5,034 bases of DNA from Acidisarcina sp. (GTDB lineage Bacteria; Acidobacteriota; Blastocatellia; Pyrinomonadales; Pyrinomonadaceae): the NCBI GenBank assembly GCA_021155145.1, contig JAJNPX010000301.1:1-5034 (forward strand). The letters are read 5' to 3'. A program made the position numbers and the translations under genes. The stretch's first letter is position 1. Each line of letters starts with the position of its first letter. This document shows positions 1 to 5,034 of this stretch, piece after piece. The notes beneath the pieces were generated by a model. The model saw only the letters and a list, made by a program, of their open reading frames with translations. It was not told the origin of the DNA and searched no databases.

Positions 1-57
1 GAGATCACGCTCGGCGGCAAACTAATTTTTCTGATGAGCGATAGACCGATGAAGTGA
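1..57 (+). CDS. Possible 3' end of an upstream gene (partial)
   Basis: Frame 1 is open from the window edge to a TGA at 55-57 and would encode the C-terminal residues EITLGGKLIFLMSDRPMK. The other two plus frames close earlier, at 23-25 and 42-44. If real, this gene ends 18 bases before the HIT gene, close enough for one operon. Eighteen codons are too few to recognise a family, and a frame this short can stay open by chance, so this is only a plausible gene tail. Confidence 0.3.
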   Translation, partial: EITLGGKLIFLMSDRPMK

Positions 58-61
58 TGGT

Positions 62-67
62 GAAGGA
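62..67 (+). promoter_or_regulatory. Ribosome binding site of the HIT gene
   Basis: GAAGGA ends 8 bases before the ATG at 76. An in-frame TGA at 61-63 rules out any longer reading frame, so this site and the stop together fix the start and keep the Tat signal in the protein. Confidence 0.6.
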
Positions 68-75
68 TCAAGGAT

Positions 76-615
76 ATGCCAGATGAGAAACACCACGGAT
101 CGACCGGCTCACCCATCTCGAGACGTTCGTTCGTCGCGGCCGGCGGCATGGGCCTGGTTCTATCGCAGGAACTTATCGCTCAGGCAAGTGACGTTAAGCA
201 AGATGAGAATTGTCCGTTCTGCCGCATCTCCGTGGGCAAGCTGTCGGCATTCAAGGTTTGGGAGGACAAACATTTCCTCGCCTTTCTCGACCACAAACCG
301 ATCACGCCGGGACACACCCTGCTAATTCCCAAAGAGCATTATCCGTACCTCTTCGATATGCCTGAAAGGCGTTACGGCGAGATGATGACGCGCCTCCGCA
401 GGCTCGCCGCTCCCGTCAGGACGGCAATGTCATCAAAGCGAGTCGGAGTGATCGTCGAAGGGTTTGGCGTGGACCATTGCCACGTTCATATCGTACCTAT
501 CAACGGAGGCGACGAACTAACACGCAGAGGCGTGGCCGGTGTGACCGACGATGAGTTTGCATTGGTCGCGAAAAAGATCCGTGCCGCGATCGGTGCTCTC
601 CGTGCTGATCGATAG
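76..615 (+). CDS. HIT-family (histidine triad) protein with a Tat export signal
   Basis: This 179-residue protein belongs to the histidine triad superfamily, whose members hydrolyse or transfer nucleoside phosphates, phosphoramidates or dinucleoside polyphosphates. The triad reads HCHVHIV, with His134, His136 and His138; His136 is the expected nucleophile. Other family marks are CPFC at 46-49, near the start of the fold as in Hint-type proteins, and PGHTLLIPKEH at 79-88. Ahead of the domain lies an extra stretch of about 40 residues with a twin-arginine motif, SRRSF at 15-19. A weakly hydrophobic Ala/Gly/Leu segment follows, then a likely signal peptidase site, AQA before Ser38. That predicts folded export by the Tat system, which is unusual because most HIT proteins are cytoplasmic. 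Its substrate cannot be read from the sequence. It converges on the minus-strand nuclease unit, with only 11 bases between the ends. HIT assignment is firm; export is inferred. Confidence 0.92.
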   Translation: MPDEKHHGSTGSPISRRSFVAAGGMGLVLSQELIAQASDVKQDENCPFCRISVGKLSAFKVWEDKHFLAFLDHKPITPGHTLLIPKEHYPYLFDMPERRYGEMMTRLRRLAAPVRTAMSSKRVGVIVEGFGVDHCHVHIVPINGGDELTRRGVAGVTDDEFALVAKKIRAAIGALRADR

Positions 616-626
616 CTCTCCGGTAC

Positions 627-719
627 TCAATTCGAAACAAAGGCTCGCATAAGTGAGAATATGACGATCGCGAGAAGCACAACGATCGCCCCGGCCACCT
701 GGCCGCGAGACAGTCTCAT
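627..719 (-). CDS. Small single-pass membrane peptide, 30 residues, coupled to the nuclease gene
   Basis: The reading frame starts at the ATG at 719-717, which overlaps the nuclease stop codon (716-718) as ATGA, and ends at TGA 629-627. It encodes a 30-residue peptide beginning MRLSRGQVAG. The short basic N-terminus is followed by about 17 hydrophobic residues (A9 to M24, containing AIVVLLAIVIFSLM), then Arg and a short polar tail ending VSN. This is the layout of a single membrane span. A strong Shine-Dalgarno match, GAGGTGA, lies just upstream inside the last codons of the nuclease gene. Overlap plus ribosome site suggest translational coupling. I recognise no family. It could be a small membrane partner, an anchor or export helper for the nuclease, or a toxic peptide. 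The frame is too short for codon statistics to decide; confidence comes from start context and hydrophobicity. Confidence 0.6.
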   Translation of the reverse strand: MRLSRGQVAGAIVVLLAIVIFSLMRAFVSN

Positions 720-1540
720 TTCACCTCTAAAAGCAGCGCAGGATTTATCTTGAACTGAAGCATATTTGCGGTTTCGCGGCCGCCGTCGCCGCCTTTTCGC
801 TGCATCGAGACGCGGCCGATCTTGAGATTTCCGGACCTGGTGATGACGACCGGGCCATCGGAAAAGAACCGGATCGCCTCAGCGGCGCTGACGAGCCGCC
901 AACGCGGCCGACCGGCTGACTTTACCGCAACGAGAAACCAGTCCGCATCCAGGTCGCCTTCGCCTTTGATCAGGTCGCTCACGATGGCTTGCTTTCGATC
1001 TGAAAAGAATTCGACGATGCGTTGCTGCATCTCTGACGAAAACTCGTTCAGGAACATCCGGTGAGGATCGCGCGACCGCTCCGAGGGTGGATCCTCGCCC
1101 GTGAATTTTCGAAGTGCGACGGCAACGTCGTCCGGCATACGCCATCTCCCGGCATACTGGCCGAGCCAACGCTTATCTATCTGATTGAAACCCGTCGCAT
1201 TGCTTACGAGCTTGATCGAGATACCGTGAAGCGAGGACCCCTTGCGCGTCGTGACGGCCACCATAATGTCAGCCTTTTCGCCGTGAGGTTTCGAGACGGC
1301 AAGGCCGGTCACGGTGTCGCGGTCATAGCCCATTACCGCGAGCCACTCCCGCGCCTCCGCATCGCTCCGCCAATCGCGAAACTTTGCGGCTATCTCGTCT
1401 TCGTTCCTAAAACCCGCCTTCGCCGTCCTGGAACCCAGTTCGCGGGCTGCGGCGGTTCCCTGTCCCCATGCTTCGGCGGCCTCTCCGCCCGTGAGAATGA
1501 AGAGGGCCACGACCACGATTCTTAACAGCAGAAACTTCAT
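716..1540 (-). CDS. HinP1I-like restriction endonuclease with a Sec signal peptide
   Basis: The 274-residue product aligns from memory along almost its full length with HinP1I, the 247-residue PD-(D/E)XK enzyme that cuts G^CGC. Shared stretches include ELGSRTAKAGF (35-44 region), KLVSNATGFNQIDKRW (110-125), FTGEDPP (146-152), RMFLNEFS (161-168) and QRKGGDGGRETANMLQFK (247-264). Asp91 and Lys110 match the catalytic Asp62 and Lys83 of HinP1I; the intervening Gln81 is Ser108 here. Unlike HinP1I it begins with a textbook signal peptide: MKFLLLR, a hydrophobic core at 8-17, and AEA before Trp25. Cleavage would leave about 250 residues, the size of HinP1I, without any cysteine. I chose the ATG at 1540 because the in-frame ATG at 1591 lies inside the promoter. 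No clear ribosome site precedes it. No DNA methyltransferase is present in the window. Family confident; cleavage specificity and export are inferred. Confidence 0.88.
   Translation of the reverse strand: MKFLLLRIVVVALFILTGGEAAEAWGQGTAAARELGSRTAKAGFRNEDEIAAKFRDWRSDAEAREWLAVMGYDRDTVTGLAVSKPHGEKADIMVAVTTRKGSSLHGISIKLVSNATGFNQIDKRWLGQYAGRWRMPDDVAVALRKFTGEDPPSERSRDPHRMFLNEFSSEMQQRIVEFFSDRKQAIVSDLIKGEGDLDADWFLVAVKSAGRPRWRLVSAAEAIRFFSDGPVVITRSGNLKIGRVSMQRKGGDGGRETANMLQFKINPALLLEVK
721..727 (-). promoter_or_regulatory. Ribosome binding site of the small membrane peptide
   Basis: On the minus strand GAGGTGA matches seven consecutive bases of the anti-Shine-Dalgarno complement. The GAGG core ends 4 bases before the ATG. 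It lies within the final Glu-Val-Lys codons of the nuclease gene, which is the position expected for a coupled downstream gene. Confidence 0.55.
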
Positions 1541-1567
1541 AAATTGAGCTGTCGCGATTGCCCGGCG

Positions 1568-1596
1568 TTGATAATAGATGCAATACGCCATATTAT
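1568..1596 (+). promoter_or_regulatory. Sigma70-type promoter for the 153-residue protein
   Basis: A -35 hexamer TTGATA (1568-1573) and a -10 hexamer TATTAT (1591-1596) are separated by exactly 17 bases. Transcription would begin near 1603, giving a leader of about 38 bases before the ATG at 1642. There is no extended -10 TG. The elements are seen directly; promoter activity is inferred and assumes a housekeeping sigma factor with standard preferences. Confidence 0.6.
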
Positions 1597-1599
1597 CAA
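1571..1599 (-). promoter_or_regulatory. Sigma70-type promoter for the nuclease unit, superimposed on the plus-strand promoter
   Basis: Read on the minus strand, TTGATA (1599-1594) and TATTAT (1576-1571) are again 17 bases apart. Each hexamer overlaps a hexamer of the opposite-strand promoter by 3 bases, so two RNA polymerases could not occupy both. Initiation would fall near 1564, leaving a leader of about 23 bases before the nuclease ATG at 1540. This argues against the upstream in-frame ATG at 1591. Confidence 0.6.
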
Positions 1600-1641
1600 C
1601 GGCAAAGTCAGCAGGAAAACCAGCGAGGATCAGAAAACGAT

Positions 1642-2103
1642 ATGAGTGATAAGACTATGGACGACCTGGCCGAATTGGAAGCGGAATTCGCCCGCGAACA
1701 AAAGGGACAGGGCTCGCTCTCGCCCTATATTTCAGGGTCGCCGTCGGCCAGGTACGTGGGCTTTGACATACATCCCGAAGACATCGAAGCCCTGTTTTTC
1801 GAGGGTATAGGCGTACCCCGGTGGGCAAGTATCGAAGCCGCCGACCTCGACGAACAGAATGCCATCTATATGGAACGATATAACGAAGTGATGGCACAGT
1901 TCCCACAGATCGGGCGTGCCAACGACACTTTCGAGGGTTCGGCATTTTTAGCCGAAGACATCGGCCCGATGCTTGCCGAATGCGATAAGATAATCGCGTC
2001 GGCGACGAGCCCGAAGGCTGTCCGGGCGGCGAAAAAATTTGTCATTGCCGGAAACAAGGCGGCCGCGGAAAAGGCCGGCCTCGAGCTTCGCCCGCGCGTC
2101 TAA
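1642..2103 (+). CDS. Acidic hypothetical protein, 153 residues
   Basis: I do not recognise this protein. It has no signal peptide or membrane span and is probably cytoplasmic. The N-terminal part is very acidic and begins with a likely amphipathic helix (MDDLAELEAEFAREQ, residues 6-20). The middle holds aromatic and acidic stretches (YVGFDIHPEDIEALFFEGIG). The C-terminal 35 residues are Ala- and Lys-rich and probably helical (KAVRAAKKF, NKAAAEKAG). I chose the ATG at 1642 because it follows a plausible leader from the promoter at 1568-1596; GAGGA at 1625-1629 could serve as the ribosome site, though 12 bases is long spacing. An open frame extends back to 1558 but would run through the promoter. 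Its divergent, shared promoter with the exported nuclease suggests a linked role, such as a regulator or protective protein, but nothing in the sequence proves this. Its stop overlaps the sensor gene's stop by 4 bp. Confidence 0.75.
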   Translation: MSDKTMDDLAELEAEFAREQKGQGSLSPYISGSPSARYVGFDIHPEDIEALFFEGIGVPRWASIEAADLDEQNAIYMERYNEVMAQFPQIGRANDTFEGSAFLAEDIGPMLAECDKIIASATSPKAVRAAKKFVIAGNKAAAEKAGLELRPRV

Positions 2104-5034
2104 GCCGACTCGAGACTGTCCCTCGAGAGTACGTCGGCCTCGACGATGACGCCGGAAAAGTGATCGAAAACGCAGATGCGGTCACGGCCGTTTCGCTTTG
2201 CCTGGTATAGGGCTTTGTCGGCCGCTCTGATAAGCTCGGCCTCGCTGCCCTCGAACCCGGCGATGACCGTGGCGACGCCGGCACTTACCGTCAAATGCGA
2301 ACCGGTTTCCGAAGAGGCGTGCGGGATCTCCATCCGTTTTAGATTTGCGACCGCTTCTTCGGCGATCATCACCGCGCCTGCCGAGTCGGTCCCGCCGAGA
2401 ATGATGGCAAATTCCTCGCCCCCGAAGCGGGCCACAAGGTCCGTCGGCCGTTTGATCGTCTCGGCGAACGCCTCGGCAACACGCTGGAGGCAATCATCGC
2501 CGGCCTGATGGCCATACGTGTCGTTGAACGCCTTGAAATGATCTATATCCAATAAGATCAGCGATATTTCGGTCTTGAACCGGACGGCACGGTGCCATTC
2601 GTCCGAAAGGAAGCCTTCGAACCGCCGGCGATTGCCGATCTTGGTAAGGCCGTCGGAGTTGGCGAGCCGTTCAAGATTCTCGTTGGCTATCGCGAGTTCG
2701 GCCGTCCGGGCCTCGACGAGGCGAGTCAGTTTTTGTTCTCGCCGCTTCAGGTGATAGACGCTCGCCCGCCAGACACCGAACAGGAAAAGGCAGGTCAAGG
2801 CGACGGCTGCAATGTAGAACGCGGTCGTCTGATAAAAGTACGGCTTTAACTCTAAACTCAACGCAGCAGGGCCCTCCGACCAGACGCCGTCGCTGTTGGC
2901 CGCGCGTACCATGAATCTATAGCTGCCGGGCGGCAGATAGGAGTAATTGGCGGCCCTTCGGTTCCCGGCGTCGATCCAGCCGGAATCGTGGCCCTCCAGC
3001 ATATACTGGAACTTGACCTGATCCGATCGCAGCAGGCTGATGCCGGTGTATTGGATCTCAAGGTCTTTGCGGCCAGGCTCTATCGCCACACCGTTTCGAA
3101 AATCCACCGATTCACGCTCGACCAATACATTCTCGATCACGACCTTTGGCGGCAGCGGGTTCTCATCGTCGACCCTCGGATCGAGCACCGCGACACCATC
3201 CTGTGTCGGGAACCAGAAACGCCCGTCCTTGTCGCGGATGCTTGCTGGCTGACGGCCGCCGTTGCATTCGTTCGACAACATGCCGTCCCCTTTGCCGTAA
3301 CCTACGCTGTTGATCTTTGCGATCCGGCCGTCAGCGAGGTCGTTGAGTTCCTGTCGCCTGACGCGATAAATGCCGCGGTTGGAGCTTATCCAAAAGTTGC
3401 CCTTCGCGTCCTCCTCGATCGCAAAGACCCCGCTGTTGTAGAGGCCGTTCTCCTCGCGATAATTAAAGAATTTTCCGTCCTTGAGACGGCTCATTCCCTC
3501 GTCGTATGTGCCGATCCAAAGCGTTCCTTCGGGATCCTCGTAAACGGTACGAATATAGTTCCCGACCAGGCCTTCCCGCTTGGTAAAATTTACAAAACGT
3601 CCGTTCTCGAATTTGCTAAGTCCGCCGTAACCGCCGAACCACATCGTTCCCTTTGCATCCTGCATTACAAAGGTCATGAACTCGTTCGGCAGGCCGTCCC
3701 TTGTCGAGTATTCGCGGGCAAGCTTATAGTCGGTGAATTTGAGCAATCCTTTATTCGTGGCTGCCCATACGTTCCCTTCGCGGTCGCCTTTGATCGCATG
3801 CACGTGCGAACCGCGCAGGAGCAATTCGGCAGATCCATCCTTTACGAGATAGATGCCGCCGTTGAGGCCGACCCACATCTTGCCGTTCGCATCTTCGTAA
3901 AGCGACTGAACGCTCATCCGCCCGTTCTTCCAGGCCTGTTCCGGCGGGGTGCCTGCGGGTGACGTCAATTCGACCGGTTTGAAGACGCCGTCGCGATAGA
4001 TATTGAGGCCCTTTGTCGAGCCGATCCAGATATTATCTTTGCTGTCGCGATAAAGGGGATAGACCTCGGAGTGATCGATCCCATCGGCAGTCGAGAAAGC
4101 ACGTATCACCTGTTTTCGACGCCGGCTAAGGCCGCGTGCCGTAGCGAGCCAGGTCGTGCCCTCGCGGTCGTGAAATATATCCTGTATCGACGGGCTGAGC
4201 AGCCCCGCGTTCTCGCCCCAGATATGTATCTTGCCGTCAATGTATTGAACAAGGCCGATGCTGGCAGTGGATGCACCGCCGCTCGAGAACCAGACGCTGC
4301 CGTCTGATTCCTCCCAAAACGAATGGTATAGAGAATTGACCGGCAGCCCTTCCTTTTCGCCGAACGTGGCGAGTTTGCCATCGCTGATGTGGTGGACCCG
4401 GTTGCCTCCGATCCAAAGGCCGCCGCGGCTGTCCTCATAGGTGCTCCGGCGAAAATTCACCATCGAGAGGTCAACTGGCGTAAAGCTGTGCCACCCTTCG
4501 AACTCTTCGCCGACGCCGCTTGCCGTGATCGTCCACTTGCGGCCCGAGCGGCTCGTAAAAGTGTAGTCCTGTGTGGCTCCGATCTCTTTTTCGATGAATT
4601 CGAACCGGCCGTTCACGAGGCGATACCAACTCCTGCCCCGGCGATCATCATCCTCTGACAAGAATCTGATCTCGCCGTTCTCCGCCCTTTCGATCCTGCC
4701 GATGTAATGGCCGGGCACGATATCCGAGGTCAGCGAACTGAACGCCCCGTCGCGATAGATGGTCAGGATGCCGTCCTCCATCGTCGTCGCATAAATGGTG
4801 CCATCGAGGTCGGAGAAAATTCCCGTAAAGCGATTGTTGATGATCCCCTTGGTATTGCTCTTGTTGAAAGTGGTGAATCTCACACCGTCGAACCGCACGA
4901 GGCCGTCGAAAGTGGTGAACCAAAGATACCCGTCGGGCGTCTGTGTGATCTGCCGGACGCCGTTTTGAGGCAGGCCGTTGTCGGTCGTCCATGTGTCAAA
5001 ACGGTAATTCCCGCTCGCCGCAAATAGCGACGAA
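2100..5034 (-). CDS. Membrane-bound diguanylate cyclase with two-component-type propeller sensor (5' end outside window)
   Basis: The frame is open to the window edge, with 977 residues visible (numbered from the codon at 5033). Residues about 10-620 contain 14 propeller repeats of the Reg_prop type, each with a core like DGxLWxGT (first Trp38, last Trp607); 14 fits two seven-bladed propellers. Next come a Y_Y_Y domain (about 631-730), one membrane span (about 736-756), a short coiled coil (760-790) and a GGDEF domain (790-955). The cyclase looks active: GGEEF at 871-875, metal-site Asp829 in DIDHFKAFND, and GD at 845-846. A product-inhibition site RPTD (862-865) lies five residues before GGEEF. 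The predicted role is to sense a periplasmic ligand and make cyclic di-GMP in the cytoplasm; the ligand is unknown. A GTG at 4898 is internal: conserved propeller sequence continues upstream. Only the start codon and most of the signal peptide should be missing. Confidence 0.94.
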   Translation of the reverse strand, partial: SSLFAASGNYRFDTWTTDNGLPQNGVRQITQTPDGYLWFTTFDGLVRFDGVRFTTFNKSNTKGIINNRFTGIFSDLDGTIYATTMEDGILTIYRDGAFSSLTSDIVPGHYIGRIERAENGEIRFLSEDDDRRGRSWYRLVNGRFEFIEKEIGATQDYTFTSRSGRKWTITASGVGEEFEGWHSFTPVDLSMVNFRRSTYEDSRGGLWIGGNRVHHISDGKLATFGEKEGLPVNSLYHSFWEESDGSVWFSSGGASTASIGLVQYIDGKIHIWGENAGLLSPSIQDIFHDREGTTWLATARGLSRRRKQVIRAFSTADGIDHSEVYPLYRDSKDNIWIGSTKGLNIYRDGVFKPVELTSPAGTPPEQAWKNGRMSVQSLYEDANGKMWVGLNGGIYLVKDGSAELLLRGSHVHAIKGDREGNVWAATNKGLLKFTDYKLAREYSTRDGLPNEFMTFVMQDAKGTMWFGGYGGLSKFENGRFVNFTKREGLVGNYIRTVYEDPEGTLWIGTYDEGMSRLKDGKFFNYREENGLYNSGVFAIEEDAKGNFWISSNRGIYRVRRQELNDLADGRIAKINSVGYGKGDGMLSNECNGGRQPASIRDKDGRFWFPTQDGVAVLDPRVDDENPLPPKVVIENVLVERESVDFRNGVAIEPGRKDLEIQYTGISLLRSDQVKFQYMLEGHDSGWIDAGNRRAANYSYLPPGSYRFMVRAANSDGVWSEGPAALSLELKPYFYQTTAFYIAAVALTCLFLFGVWRASVYHLKRREQKLTRLVEARTAELAIANENLERLANSDGLTKIGNRRRFEGFLSDEWHRAVRFKTEISLILLDIDHFKAFNDTYGHQAGDDCLQRVAEAFAETIKRPTDLVARFGGEEFAIILGGTDSAGAVMIAEEAVANLKRMEIPHASSETGSHLTVSAGVATVIAGFEGSEAELIRAADKALYQAKRNGRDRICVFDHFSGVIVEADVLSRDSLESA

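Larger units (their letters stand above)
1566..1601. repeat. Perfect 11-bp inverted repeat between divergent genes
   Basis: CGTTGATAATA at 1566-1576 is the exact reverse complement of TATTATCAACG at 1591-1601, separated by 14 bases. The pair sits between the starts of the nuclease and the unknown 153-residue protein. Each arm carries a promoter hexamer for both strands (see the two promoter entries). It could in addition be an operator for a dimeric regulator, with arm centres 25 bp apart. Confidence 0.93.

Noticed and set aside
57..86. Nine-codon frame (ATG 57-59 to TGA 84-86) before the HIT gene, a possible leader peptide
   Set aside because: It has no ribosome site and no attenuator-like structure after it; a frame this short is expected by chance.
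665..688. Two copies of the palindrome CGATCG 18 bp apart
   Set aside because: They are explained by repeated Ala-Ile-Val codons (GCG ATC GTY) in the membrane span of the small peptide.
692..705. Hairpin CGGCC-ACCT-GGCCG near the convergent gene ends
   Set aside because: The stem is only 5 bp with no T-run on either side, and it lies inside the small membrane peptide gene. It does not look like a terminator.
1061..1525. Open frame of 154 codons on the plus strand
   Set aside because: It is antisense to the conserved HinP1I-like nuclease sequence and shows no recognisable domain or ribosome site.
1541..1591. Extension of the nuclease to the in-frame ATG at 1591
   Set aside because: It would add 17 residues ahead of a complete signal peptide and place the start codon inside the promoter spacer, upstream of the predicted transcription start.
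2988..3962. Open frame of 324 codons on the plus strand
   Set aside because: It lies wholly antisense to the propeller region of the cyclase, whose repeats are unmistakable. Its translation shows no family motif, and long antisense frames are common in GC-rich coding DNA.
4896..4898. GTG as the start codon of the cyclase
   Set aside because: The frame stays open to the window edge, and the upstream codons encode the conserved first propeller repeat, including TTDNGLPQN and DGYLWF.

Overview
The window most likely comes from a moderately GC-rich Gram-negative bacterium. An acidobacterium, possibly of the Blastocatellia, is my best guess. The main reason is the large propeller / Y_Y_Y / GGDEF sensor on the minus strand, an architecture with wording (TTDNGLPQN near the start) that I associate with that phylum. 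This is inference from memory of the families, not a database result.

Layout, left to right. Positions 1-57 may hold the last codons of an upstream plus-strand gene. At 76-615 (+) is a HIT-family nucleotide hydrolase/transferase that carries a twin-arginine (Tat) export signal. Converging on it from the right is a two-gene minus-strand unit. Its first gene (716-1540) is a close relative of the type II restriction endonuclease HinP1I (GCGC-specific) with a Sec signal peptide added at the N-terminus. The second (627-719) is a 30-residue single-pass membrane peptide, joined to the first by an ATGA start/stop overlap. The intergenic stretch 1541-1641 contains a perfect 11-bp inverted repeat. It reads as a sigma70-type promoter with a 17-bp spacer on both strands, facing the nuclease on one side and a 153-residue acidic protein of unknown function (1642-2103, +) on the other. 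That protein's stop codon overlaps by 4 bp the stop codon of the convergent sensor gene (2100 to beyond 5034, -), a membrane-anchored diguanylate cyclase with 14 visible propeller repeats whose first few codons lie outside the window.

How it may fit together: the most interesting part is 627-2103. A restriction-enzyme fold without a neighbouring methyltransferase would normally be lethal in the cytoplasm. Here it appears to be exported, so host DNA would be out of its reach. It is co-translated with a tiny membrane peptide and shares a symmetric, probably mutually exclusive, promoter with an unknown acidic protein. This looks like an exported-nuclease module (defence against incoming DNA in the periplasm, DNA scavenging, or attack on competitors) rather than a classical restriction-modification system. 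The diguanylate cyclase and the HIT protein have no demonstrable link to it beyond proximity.
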